Source: Synechococcus sp. NB0720_010
GTDB lineage: Bacteria > Cyanobacteriota > Cyanobacteriia > PCC-6307 > Cyanobiaceae
Length of the DNA stretch: 64,000 nt
Assembly (NCBI RefSeq): GCF_023078835.1
Contig: NZ_CP090898.1
Location: forward strand, 994,045 to 1,058,044
Direction: 5' to 3'
Shown here: positions 26,201 through 33,291 of the stretch, piece after piece
Numbering within the stretch: position 1 is the stretch's first letter
How the letters are laid out: each line of letters opens with the position of its first letter
Position numbers and translations under genes: made by a program
Notes under the pieces: generated by a model
Database searches by the model: none
What the model saw: only the letters and a program-made list of their open reading frames with translations
What the model was told of the DNA's origin: nothing

Positions 26201-29200
26201 CCGTTGTTGATCTGAAGCTCACCTCCAACGACGGGACCCTGAGCACCAATCCCGACGGCTCCTTCTCCTTCACTCCCAACGCGAACTTCAACGGAGAGGT
26301 CTCCCTTTCCTTCGGTGTCAGTGATGGGCAAGGGTCCTCAGATCCCTGGACCGGAACACTCAGCTCCACTGCGGCTGAAGCTTTCTTCACCGTCAATCCC
26401 GTCAACGACGCCCCTGTCGCCTCTGACATCACCCTCGATGCCATCGATGAGGACAACAGTCTCGTCATCAAGGAATCGGAGCTGCTCAGCACCGCATCGG
26501 ATGTCGATGGAGACACCCTCAGCATCAAGGACCTGAAGGTCGCCAGCGGCCAGGGCGATCTCGCTGATAACGGTGATGGCACTTTCACCTTCACTCCAGG
26601 GAAGAACTGGAACGGTCAGGTCGAACTCGCCTACAGCGTGGATGACGGCCAGGGCGCCTCCGCCAGCGTCAGGGCCAACCTCACCGTTAACCCGGTGAAC
26701 GACGCCCCGCTGCTCACTGGCCTGATGGCCAAGCTGGGCCTGGGCAAAGAAGACCACAGCTTCACGATCAAAGCCTCCGACCTGCTGGCCGGATTCAGCG
26801 ATCCCGACGGAGATGCCCTCTCCGTTGCCAACCTGCGCGTCGCAGACGGCCAGGGCACCCTCAGTGCTGGTGATGCCGGCACCTGGACCTTCATGCCGGA
26901 TGCCAACTGGAACGGCACCGTCGCCCTCGACTACCAAGTCACCGACGGCCAACTGGTCTGGCAAAGCGAAAGCGACTCCCAAGGTGGATCCACCATTGAG
27001 CACGCCGACTTTGAAGGCAACGGCTGGTCCCTGACCGGCGATGGGGCGGCCTTCGTCAGGAGCGCTGATGGCTGGCAATCCCCCACCCAACAGATCGAAC
27101 TCAAGAACAACCTCGACCAACAAGGCACTGCCGCCTCCGGTGAGCAGTTCATCGAGCTCAACGAGGATCCGATCGACTTCTTCCCCGACAGCCCCTCGAT
27201 CTTCAAGGAGATCGAGACCGTTGCGGGCCAGAGCTACGACTTCTCCCTGCAATACGCCGGCCGACCCGGCTTCGATAAATCGGTCAACCGCTTTGAGGTG
27301 CTGATCGACGGCGTCAGCCAGGGCACCTGGAGCCAGAACAACAGCGGCAGCGATCACCTCTGGGAGACCCTGAATCTCTCCTTCGATGCCAGCTCCAGCA
27401 GCACCCGCATCGAGATCCGAGAAGCGGGTGACGATGAGGCCTTCGGGCGGGGCATGCGGATCGACGACATCCGCATCAGCACCCAGGGCTCCGGAGCAGC
27501 CAGCGACACGGTGCGTCAAACCTTCGAGATCGCTCCGGTCAACGACGCCCCTGAACTCACCGGCGCCAAAGCAGCCCTCGCCGATGGCACAGAAGATGTC
27601 GCCTACACCATCAACTCCGCTCATCTTCTGCAGGGTTACACCGACGTCGATGGCGACACCCTCTCCGTCACTGGCCTCACCACCTCTGTAGGCGATCTAA
27701 CCAACAACAACGACGGCACCTGGACCCTCACGGCTCCCCAGGACTTCAACGGCAAGGTTGATCTCAGCTACTCCATCTCCGACGGCAATGGGGCATCCAC
27801 CGCTGGAGCTCAGAGCTTCTCGCTGACTCCCGTCAACGACGCTCCGATCGTCTCCGGTGCAGTGAACCTGGGCGAGATGCTCGAGGACGGAACCTTCCTA
27901 ATCACCTCTGAGCAACTTCTCGCCAACGCCAGCGATGTCGATGGCGACACCCTCTCGGTCGTCGCCCTCAAACTCGCCTCAGGCCAAGGCTCCATCACCG
28001 ACAACGGTGATGGCAGCTGGACCTTCTCCCCAGATGTCAACTGGCACGGCGATGTCTCCTTCTCCTATGGCGTCAGCGATGGCCAGAGCACCACGCTGAG
28101 CAACCAGCGCGATGACCTCGTCATCCGCGGGAACAGCCTGTATCTCGCACTTAAAACAACAACAGAGAACGATTCAAGAGCCGAGGCAAGAGCCCTTGGC
28201 GGCACACTTGCGGCCATCAATAGCTCAGAGGAAAACGAATTTATTACCGATTCATTCTCGCAAGATTATTGGGCACTATACACAGGGAAATACAGAAATA
28301 CGGACGGCAGCAAGTCATGGGACAACGGTTCTTCGATGACATTCGAGAACTTCCAGCCCACCTCCCACGGATGGGGACCTCACATCAAGATGATTCTCAA
28401 AGACACATTCGCCCCTTGGGAGATTGGATGGAAAAAAGGAGGATGGCATCCCGTTGATCAACCAGACGAGGCCAACCCTGAGAGCATCCGACATGCGAAT
28501 GGGGCCCCGAGTGCATCTGCATACTTGGCCGAAATACCCTTCATGCAACGAGGCGACTCGGCCTACGTCGTCATCGCTGGCCCCACATGGGATCAAGCAG
28601 AAGCCAACGCCCAAAAACTCGGAGGCAATCTTGTCACCATCAACGATGCAGATGAGAACACGTGGCTAACAACTACCTTCACCAATAACTCACACAACGC
28701 CTACATCGGATATACAGATACAGGCAGCGAAGGCAACTGGTCATGGAGCTCAGGCGAATCATCAACGTTCACCAACTGGAATACCAACGAACCCAACAAT
28801 GTGCTGTCTCAAGATGGCACTGATGAGGACTATGCACTAATTCACCTTTGGCAAGGAGGTCCACAAGGAACCTGGAATGACGGCCGAGAAATCGGCGTCA
28901 ACTTCGGCATCGCCGAAATCAAACTCGGCTCCGACTTCGGGGTCAGTGGTTCCGCCAACCTCAGCGTCTCCTCCGTCAACGATGTCGCCACCGGCGAACC
29001 AATCATCGAAGTCATCGGTGATCCCGCCGATGAGATCAGTCCTGAACTCGCAGATCTGGGCTTCTCCCATGTCTCAAGCGAGAGCTCGGCTCTCGATCTC
29101 AGCGGCAGCAACCCCACGGGCCTGATTCCCGATGGCGAGATCCTGGCCGGCTCGGTCTGGGATGACAGCCTCATCGGCAGCGACGCCAATGACGTTCTGA

Positions 29201-29547
29201 TTGGCTCCATCACCGGAGCCAACGACGAGCAGTGGGATGTCTTGACCGGCGGTGGTGGCGGCGACCTCTTTGTCCTGGGCAACAAGAACGGCAGCTTCTA
29301 CAGCTCCGGTGGCATGGCCGACTACGCCCAGATCACCGACTTCGATCCCACCCAGGATCAACTCCAGCTCCATGGCGGATCGAACTACGCCATGGCCCAG
29401 GTCAACCACCCCGATGTCATCGGCACCGGCATCTTCAACGACCTCAACAGCGATGGCCTCGTTGGAGAGGGCGATGACCTGATCGCCGTGATCGCCAACC
29501 AGGACCAGCCGGTTGAGATCCAGCGCGACAACCTCAAGTTCGTCTGA
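20275..29547 (+). CDS. Giant modular exoprotein: cadherin-like repeats, haem peroxidase, jelly-roll and lectin-like domains
   Basis: A 3090-aa likely T1SS substrate. Approximate order: N-terminal jelly-roll-like domain (1-155); Ig-like (155-255); cadherin-like repeats with NDAP junctions (255-540); carbohydrate-binding-like module (540-725); cadherin-like repeats (735-1135); Pro linker; Calx-beta-like (1165-1265); animal-type haem peroxidase (1268-1780); more repeats (1815-2235); second copy of the module (2240-2410); repeats (2415-2610); C-type-lectin-like region with EPNN (2615-2885); C-terminal RTX-like segment (2900-3090). Peroxidase residues are complete: D1348, H1349, R1457, E1460, proximal H1551. 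Probable role: surface adhesin with oxidase activity. Confidence 0.9.
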   Translation: MATTSVTTAGLNLLSGGGFELNWVIRGTEWSNGSIPSGWQAISTHVASGSGSSGSAASDLVAIQRQVNSQADQAYALRMQFPGALPKGAELRVEWAGEEVARFDSASIGSYQSHTLMLPGIDGGALLKLITNRGVAFGSINGLGLWAQPDGARPLSLPATAKVGQSLVANTDSIADVDGLGDFNYQWQRKDDATQKWVNVDGGTQKTLKLNQDLVGSQLRVEVGYVDEDGFQEVLVSQATEDIQHANRAPSAGGIKQLASGQEDQSVLITAADLLAGSSDLDGDNLSLRRVRLTSGQGSLSRVDASTWRYTPRDNWFGEVNLSYQISDGKAIAKASASLLIEPVNDAPTASTVTLSAIEEDSVALISEADLLVTANDIDGDVLSVDGLEVLEGDGSLSQNADGSWSFTPNGNWNGAVRLGYSVSDGNGGSVQVAAKLTVDPVNDAPELTGEMAVLADGREDRAMTIHAADLLQGFTDPDGDPLQVTNLRVSEGEGSLQAGESGSWVFTPGKDWSGTVTLDYQVSDGELIWKNAAVGGSPEQFDGTDFESAPWNFTGQGGVYLEEVDGWTPPEGELIEVKNNGDGSGQAANGEQFIELNQDPFGFFPNASGVFKDITTNAGQEYELSLQYAGRAGYDEDVNRFEVLIDGVSQGTWSQSNTTATPGDSSLGGEHNWETINLKFTASGPATRVELKEAGTDLPFGRGMRIDDIRIASIGTKVPADTAQQSFVVIPGNDVPELTGTPAVLEDGQEDVAYTIAAADLLQGYTDADGDSLSVDGLSSSIGSLSNNNDGTWTLSTPQDFNGQVELSYSVIDGEGGSADGSKTFQLTPVNDAPVVSGPVDLASVDEDNSFSFTAAQLLANASDVDGDTLSVINLSVDPQHGSITDNGDGSFTFNPTKDFNGDVRFSFDVSDGQGSSDPWNGTISATAAGANLTVNPVNDAPTVSGDVSLGSVDEDNSFSFTAAQLLANASDVDGDALSVINLSVDSSQGSITDNGDGSFTFNPTKDFNGDVRFSFDVSDGQGSSDPWNGTISATAAGANLTVNPVNDAPTVSGDVNLGSVDEDNSFSFTAAQLLANASDVDGDALSVINLSVDSSQGSITDNGDGSFTFNPNKDFNGQVAFSYEVSDGKTVVKNPVPTPPIGEPTPPVTPQPPSGDPQAIVTPASMQIDEAGTLQAQIQVNGMASGSTVFWSLRGEHITSSDFANGQTEGSATLNADGSFSLNQALNADRFSEGIERFQIQVFADAERSSQLGQSSEIVILDSSSMEHRAINGAGNNLANALLNSANSTFQRIGPADFADGVHAMHPDSAVTNARTVSNEVIAGDATQANSQGISAMLYAWGQFIDHDITQMANSDVRDPNNSINIQVPDGDAFLSGEIRVTRRGIASGTGVEGKPAEVLNAVTGWLDASMVYGSDPATAARLRGQNGLMRVSEGDNLPIANFGRGPQFDAGDNRAAENPNLTALQTLFIREHNRLVGNLSQQHPEWSSDELYEHARAIVGAEIAQITYNEFLPKLIGSNAIANYQGHDASVDSRLSVEFSGAAYRFGHSLVSSELRRLDNEGNTIGSALNLKDAFFMNPLLFVQDGGADAFIRNLASDLSKELDVHIADDLRNFLSVGPGMPSMDLAAINIQRGRDLGLGSLNETRQSLGLSTYSSFAEITSDADAAAALERAYGNVDEVELWVGGLAEDHINGGMVGETFQRIIADQFTALRDGDRLWFENEMFDSETLNQIKGTSLADLIRNNTDTAIIQDDVFAAINRAELIAQVGPEALQQQGENQDSLSSESQQQTDSGLFDISDSAQGTGEVVAAVAAAKAHLTVNPVNDAPTVSGDVSLGSVDEDNSFSFTTADLLKNASDVDGDQLSVVDLKVTSANGSLATNADGSFTFTPDANFNGEVSFSFGVTDGHGAADPWTGAISSTPAGASLTVNPVNDAPEVSGPADLGSVDEDNVFTFTAADLLQNAFDVDGDQLTVVDLKLTSNDGTLSTNPDGSFSFTPNANFNGEVSLSFGVSDGQGSSDPWTGTLSSTAAEAFFTVNPVNDAPVASDITLDAIDEDNSLVIKESELLSTASDVDGDTLSIKDLKVASGQGDLADNGDGTFTFTPGKNWNGQVELAYSVDDGQGASASVRANLTVNPVNDAPLLTGLMAKLGLGKEDHSFTIKASDLLAGFSDPDGDALSVANLRVADGQGTLSAGDAGTWTFMPDANWNGTVALDYQVTDGQLVWQSESDSQGGSTIEHADFEGNGWSLTGDGAAFVRSADGWQSPTQQIELKNNLDQQGTAASGEQFIELNEDPIDFFPDSPSIFKEIETVAGQSYDFSLQYAGRPGFDKSVNRFEVLIDGVSQGTWSQNNSGSDHLWETLNLSFDASSSSTRIEIREAGDDEAFGRGMRIDDIRISTQGSGAASDTVRQTFEIAPVNDAPELTGAKAALADGTEDVAYTINSAHLLQGYTDVDGDTLSVTGLTTSVGDLTNNNDGTWTLTAPQDFNGKVDLSYSISDGNGASTAGAQSFSLTPVNDAPIVSGAVNLGEMLEDGTFLITSEQLLANASDVDGDTLSVVALKLASGQGSITDNGDGSWTFSPDVNWHGDVSFSYGVSDGQSTTLSNQRDDLVIRGNSLYLALKTTTENDSRAEARALGGTLAAINSSEENEFITDSFSQDYWALYTGKYRNTDGSKSWDNGSSMTFENFQPTSHGWGPHIKMILKDTFAPWEIGWKKGGWHPVDQPDEANPESIRHANGAPSASAYLAEIPFMQRGDSAYVVIAGPTWDQAEANAQKLGGNLVTINDADENTWLTTTFTNNSHNAYIGYTDTGSEGNWSWSSGESSTFTNWNTNEPNNVLSQDGTDEDYALIHLWQGGPQGTWNDGREIGVNFGIAEIKLGSDFGVSGSANLSVSSVNDVATGEPIIEVIGDPADEISPELADLGFSHVSSESSALDLSGSNPTGLIPDGEILAGSVWDDSLIGSDANDVLIGSITGANDEQWDVLTGGGGGDLFVLGNKNGSFYSSGGMADYAQITDFDPTQDQLQLHGGSNYAMAQVNHPDVIGTGIFNDLNSDGLVGEGDDLIAVIANQDQPVEIQRDNLKFV
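22813..23660 (+). repeat. 324-bp tandem cadherin-like repeats with high DNA identity
   Basis: Units start at 22813, 23137 and 23461 (108 codons each); the third is truncated where the Pro-rich linker begins. Most bases, including synonymous positions, are the same between units, with scattered differences (for example DPQHGS against DSSQGS). Other cadherin-like repeats in the same gene are far more divergent, so these three were duplicated or converted recently. Confidence 0.85.
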
Positions 29548-29598
29548 GGGGCCCCATGACAAGCCCCTTTCCCTCCCTGCGCCCAGGGCGCAGGGAGG
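29547..29598 (+). terminator. Two hairpins after the 3090-aa gene
   Basis: AGGGGC/GCCCCT (29547-29552 with 29563-29568) is followed by three T. A very strong 13-bp inverted repeat with one central base follows at 29572-29598 (CCTCCCTGCGCCC and its complement) without a T-run. Together they may terminate or attenuate transcription into the pseudopilin genes, whose first ATG (29556) lies inside the first hairpin. Confidence 0.5.
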
Positions 29599-30200
29599 CC
29601 GACAACCGAACCCAATCGAACCCAGCCAACACGCCCGAGACCCAAGCGAGAGGCCTAAGATCGCTCGGGCGGATCCACCTCTTGTTTCCCTCGGCTGTTC
29701 ACGCCAAACCCAAGCCCCCCAGAACGAGTTCTGGCTACAGCCTTCCTGAGGTGATGATCTCTTCCGTCCTGCTAGCGGCAGTCGTCGCGAGCTCGGTGCG
29801 CCTCACCAGCAGCTCCATCCTTGGGATGAACCGCTCCAAGCTGCGCAATCAAATCAGCACGGCCATGAGTGAGCGTGTTGAAACGCTGCGTCTTGAGGCC
29901 TTTCGTTTCCTCTGCGAGCAGGGTTGCTCGAACAGCGAGCTGACCCAAGAAATCCGCTACGACCTCGCGGCGCTCAAACCGCGCTGCACCGCCCAGGACC
30001 TCGGCGGCAGCTTCCTGGCTCACCTTCAGACGTTGAAGCCATCACCCACGGAAGGCTTCACGGTGGGCGAGACAGACGCCCCCGTGATCCCTAGCTTCAG
30101 TGCTAGCGGCAATCAACTGCGCATCAGCCTGGATGCCCCATCGATTCCGATGCGCATGAGCACCACCTTGGTGCCCATGGCCCAAGGCTGGTGCCCATGA
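29556..30200 (+). CDS. Prepilin-like minor pseudopilin (PilV/GspI-like)
   Basis: A prepilin whose cleavage motif TSSG/YSLPEVMISSVLLAAVVASSVRL includes the +5 Glu and the hydrophobic helix. With the ATG at 29556 the leader would be about 61 residues, far longer than usual; no other ATG exists before the motif, so a TTG near 29680 is a possible true start. The soluble part has Cys residues (CEQGCSN, PRCTA, GWCP). First gene of a three-gene plus-strand cluster; its stop overlaps the next ATG (ATGA). Confidence 0.75.
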   Translation: MTSPFPSLRPGRREADNRTQSNPANTPETQARGLRSLGRIHLLFPSAVHAKPKPPRTSSGYSLPEVMISSVLLAAVVASSVRLTSSSILGMNRSKLRNQISTAMSERVETLRLEAFRFLCEQGCSNSELTQEIRYDLAALKPRCTAQDLGGSFLAHLQTLKPSPTEGFTVGETDAPVIPSFSASGNQLRISLDAPSIPMRMSTTLVPMAQGWCP

Positions 30201-30712
30201 GGCCAGCAACCGCCCAGACCGGATTCACCCTCACGGAGTTATTGGTCGTGGTGGCCATCGCCGGGATCCTGGCGGGAATCGCCGTACCAACCTTCAACCG
30301 CAACTGGGACGACGAGCGGCTCAATAGCGCCAGCAAAGAACTCAGCGCCTGGCTCAATGACATCCGCCGGCGGGCCATGCAAAAGGGCAACCCCTGCACC
30401 GTTTCGGTGGATCTTGCCAACGCCAGCTTTCAAGCTGATGGAAGCAACCGTTGCGGTGCCTTTGCAGCGTTGAAGCTGCGGGAGGTTGTCCCCTCCGGCG
30501 CACGCCTGCAACTCAGCACTGAGTCCAGTAACACACCGACCACGCTGGTCTTCACACCCCGTGGGACCACCACCACCTCGGCCAACTTCAAGCTGAGCTT
30601 GAGCAACGGAAAGGTCCAACTGGGGCGCTGCATTCGCCTTTTGGCACCACTGGGGCTGATCCGCAGCGGCAAACTGCGAGATAACGCATGCGTCTTCAGC
30701 ACCGCCTACTGA
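30197..30712 (+). CDS. GspH/FimT-like minor pseudopilin
   Basis: A 171-aa pseudopilin with leader ending QTG, then FTLTELLVVVAIAGILAGIAVPTF (with +5 Glu). The soluble part follows the GspH/FimT pattern: ASKELSAWLNDIRRRAMQKG, Cys residues, and a terminal NACVF. The ATG at 30197 overlaps the stop of the preceding gene; a GTG at 30191 is possible. It overlaps the next gene by 25 bases, indicating tight coupling. Confidence 0.88.
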   Translation: MRPATAQTGFTLTELLVVVAIAGILAGIAVPTFNRNWDDERLNSASKELSAWLNDIRRRAMQKGNPCTVSVDLANASFQADGSNRCGAFAALKLREVVPSGARLQLSTESSNTPTTLVFTPRGTTTTSANFKLSLSNGKVQLGRCIRLLAPLGLIRSGKLRDNACVFSTAY

Positions 30713-31935
30713 AGCGCCCCAGGCGCCGGCAGCACGAGGCTGGTTTCAGCCTGGCGGAACTGCTGATCGCAGCAAGCCTGGGGGTTGGTGTCGCGATCCT
30801 GGCGGGGGACGCCATGCTCTCCCACATCCGCTCCGGCGAACGGCTGGAAGCGCTCGAGCGGCAACGCAGTGAATGGTCTCGGACCAGCAATTTCATTGAG
30901 GCCGAAGTTGCTCTGAGCGATCGCATCGTCAGTGACGAGGAGCTGGTCTCCAAGGAGCTCTGCAGCACAGCCAGTGAGAGCGACTCGAGCTTCCTCTTTG
31001 CCCTCGATCTGCGCCGGGACCTGCCCCTGGCGATCTACTTCAGCCGACCCAACCCCAACACAACCGAATGGGTCGGGGACCGCACCCTCTGGCGTTGCGG
31101 ACCAACCATCAACGCCGACGGCAGCTTCGGTGACCTGCTCAGCGGAAGCAGCAGTTCAGTGAGCGAGCAAATCCTGGTGGATGGTCTGACCGATGCCTGT
31201 TCGCTAAAGGTGGCCACTGATCAGCCCGCAGTGGCGAAATCCCTGAAATTTGAGCTCTGCATCCAGGGCCTCTCGAGGCGGCAATACAAACAATCTGCGC
31301 ACACCTACTCCAGGGTGAGTCCGGTTTTTTCCTTCCCCTCCATCACCAGCCTCTGCAGCAGCGAGAACCTGCGTATCGAAGGCTTCTACAGGCTCGGCGG
31401 CGGCACCAGCGGTGCTGACACCCTGGAGGTTCCGACTGGTGCGGTTCCCTCCAACACCGATGTGCTGATCTGCGGCTACGGCGGTGGTGACACCATCATT
31501 GGCTCGACCGCCAACGACGTCCTCGAGGCCGGTGAAATCGGACCTGGGGCCACCGTGATTGGGCAATCCGGAAACGATCGCTTACGGGGCAGCCCTGCAG
31601 GTGATGCGCTCTATGGCAACGCGGGTGACGACGTGCTCATCGGCCTCTCGGGCAATGACACCCTCGATGGCGGCACGGGCGAAAACCGATACCTGCCCGG
31701 CACAGGGAACGACACCGTCCGCGGAGGCCCCGACTTGGATGTGGTGTTTATCGACAAGAGCAAGGCCGATGTCTCAGGCCTCAGCTTCTGCAACCGCAGC
31801 TTCTGCTCGCTCAGCTTCAGCGATGGTGGCGCCAGCAACCGAACCACCATGCGCGATGTGGAGGTGCTGATCTTCCGCGATGGTCGCGTGGATCTCCCCG
31901 GCGGAAGTATCAACCTGCCCGGGCCCGTCGGCTGA
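30688..31935 (+). CDS. PilW-like pseudopilin fused to RTX calcium-binding repeats
   Basis: A 415-aa protein. The N-terminus is a standard prepilin: basic leader KRPRRRQHEAG, then FSLAELLIAASLGVGVAILAG with the +5 Glu. A PilW-like soluble part runs to about residue 255. Residues about 262-352 then contain RTX-type repeats (GYGGGDTIIGS, GQSGNDRLRGS, GNAGDDVLIGL, GLSGNDTLDGG, GTGNDTVRGG), which bind Ca2+ in a beta-roll in secreted proteins. A short C-terminal domain with paired Cys follows. I know of no standard minor pilin with such a roll. It ends three bases from the convergent cluster. Confidence 0.85.
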   Translation: MRLQHRLLKRPRRRQHEAGFSLAELLIAASLGVGVAILAGDAMLSHIRSGERLEALERQRSEWSRTSNFIEAEVALSDRIVSDEELVSKELCSTASESDSSFLFALDLRRDLPLAIYFSRPNPNTTEWVGDRTLWRCGPTINADGSFGDLLSGSSSSVSEQILVDGLTDACSLKVATDQPAVAKSLKFELCIQGLSRRQYKQSAHTYSRVSPVFSFPSITSLCSSENLRIEGFYRLGGGTSGADTLEVPTGAVPSNTDVLICGYGGGDTIIGSTANDVLEAGEIGPGATVIGQSGNDRLRGSPAGDALYGNAGDDVLIGLSGNDTLDGGTGENRYLPGTGNDTVRGGPDLDVVFIDKSKADVSGLSFCNRSFCSLSFSDGGASNRTTMRDVEVLIFRDGRVDLPGGSINLPGPVG

Positions 31936-31938
31936 GGG

Positions 31939-32469
31939 TCAGGGGAGCTCAAGCAGCGTCTCCTGACCCATCACCCGGAGAGCCACCGCCCCCAAGGCAC
32001 TGTCTAGGCGAGCCCTGAACACCTCGGCATCTCCCGCCGGCAGCTGATCCAGCACCACCCGGTTCTGGGCAGAACCCGCGGCCAAGCGTCCATCGATGCC
32101 GTAGGCCGGGCCGCAGCGCATCACCACCTGCCCCTGCCAGATCTCGCTGGGCGGGTCTCCCATGCTGTATGTGATCACACCGGCGGTTGTCGTCAACTGG
32201 AGCACCGGCTCTCGCCCGGCCAAAGAGCAGAGGCTGCGCTGGGGGTCGGGCTCCGCTGAGACCGCGCTGGCCTCTAAGGCATCGCTTTCGATCAAGGACA
32301 ACAGGCGCCGCTGTTCACTGCGCTGGCGCAGCTGCTGGCCAAAGCGCTGTGTGCGCTGACCATCAGCCATCAGTGCCTGCAGAGCTGCTGCACTGAAGAT
32401 CAAGCCCAAGCTCAAGGCCAACAAGAGCTCCAGCAACGAAAAGCCCGCTTGCCCCCTAACTGGCTTCAC
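31939..32469 (-). CDS. PilW/GspJ-like minor pseudopilin
   Basis: A 176-aa pseudopilin, GTG start, with leader ending GQAG, then FSLLELLLALSLGLIFSAAALQAL (+5 Glu). The soluble part contains QRTQRFGQQLRQRSEQRRLLSLIESDALEA, the helix typical of PilW/GspJ. Last gene of the four-gene minus-strand cluster; its start overlaps the end of the GspH-like gene by 14 bases. Role: minor subunit of the pilus-initiating tip complex, by family. Confidence 0.85.
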   Translation of the reverse strand: MKPVRGQAGFSLLELLLALSLGLIFSAAALQALMADGQRTQRFGQQLRQRSEQRRLLSLIESDALEASAVSAEPDPQRSLCSLAGREPVLQLTTTAGVITYSMGDPPSEIWQGQVVMRCGPAYGIDGRLAAGSAQNRVVLDQLPAGDAEVFRARLDSALGAVALRVMGQETLLELP

Positions 32470-32902
32470 AGCGACCCGATCGCATCTGGCCCAAGCGGGT
32501 GATACCCAACGGCAGGCTCATCACCAAACAGCGCTGGCCTGTGTGGGCACCTGCGCTGAGGACCGCCGTTCCCCCATCGAGCACCAGACCGTTGGCCGTG
32601 AAACGGAGCAGCTCAGGAAAGTTGTGGGCAATCCTCACGCCCTGGGGCAGCTCCAGCGGCACCGTCATGCAGGGCGGCAAGGTCCCCGTCTGGGGTGGTT
32701 GCCAGCCCGCCGCGCTCAAGTGCAGACCGCAGGGTTCCCCGCGGCGTTGGGCCTCTCGCCGTGCCCGCTGGAGCCCTTGATCGAGCAACCGCGTGGCGTG
32801 CTCCAAGCGTTGATCAGCCAGGGCCTGCGATCCCCGAGTCAGACCAACGCTGCCCATCAGGCCCAGCAGAGACAGCCCCAGCAGCAACTCCGTCAGCGTC
32901 AT
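32456..32902 (-). CDS. GspH/FimT-like pseudopilin lacking a leader peptide
   Basis: A 148-aa protein beginning directly at MTLTELLLGLSLLGLMGSVG, the mature N-terminus of a pseudopilin, with Glu at position 5. The ATG overlaps the stop of the upstream gene (TGATG) with an AGGAGG-type ribosome-binding site, so the start is well supported. The soluble part (LDQGLQRARREAQRRGEPCGLHL, later Cys in GQRCLVM and GRCEAS) fits GspH/FimT. Without a leader PilD could not process it by the usual rule. Confidence 0.82.
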   Translation of the reverse strand: MTLTELLLGLSLLGLMGSVGLTRGSQALADQRLEHATRLLDQGLQRARREAQRRGEPCGLHLSAAGWQPPQTGTLPPCMTVPLELPQGVRIAHNFPELLRFTANGLVLDGGTAVLSAGAHTGQRCLVMSLPLGITRLGQMRSGRCEAS

Positions 32903-33291
32903 CAGGCCAGCTCCTCCTGCGTGCAGAGTCCCAGCCCTGCGGCGGTCACCAGTCGTTCGCGCAACACCGTCGACCCATCAGCGCTGCTCCAACGCACCCA
33001 GAGCCCCGGTTCAAAGGTGCTCAGTTCCAGCACACGACGAAGGCCAGGAGCCGTGGGCTGCTCCTTGGCGACCGCTTCAAGAAAGCGCTGGTCTCCATCA
33101 CTGCAGGAGCGAGGCGGCAAGGAGCGCCAGTGCTTGATCAAGCGCAAACGATCACGCTCAATCTCCTGGATCAACGTCGCCCGCTGGGCGTTGCTCTGCT
33201 GCTGGCTTGCGCCGCGGCCCCAGAGCTGCAGACCCGCCGCCAAGGCACCACTCCAAATCACGCAGGAGAGCATCACTTCAAGCAGCGGCAT
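32902..33291 (-). CDS. GspI/PilV-like pseudopilin lacking a leader peptide
   Basis: A 129-aa protein beginning MPLLEVMLSCVIWSGALAAGL, i.e. at the mature pseudopilin position with Glu at 5. A TAG stop stands directly before the ATG in the same frame (it is the stop of the upstream gene), so no hidden upstream leader is possible on this sequence. The rest contains RATLIQEIERDRLRLIKHWRSL and Cys in RSCSDGD and GLCTQ. Second gene in the minus-strand minor pilin cluster. Confidence 0.8.
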   Translation of the reverse strand: MPLLEVMLSCVIWSGALAAGLQLWGRGASQQQSNAQRATLIQEIERDRLRLIKHWRSLPPRSCSDGDQRFLEAVAKEQPTAPGLRRVLELSTFEPGLWVRWSSADGSTVLRERLVTAAGLGLCTQEELA

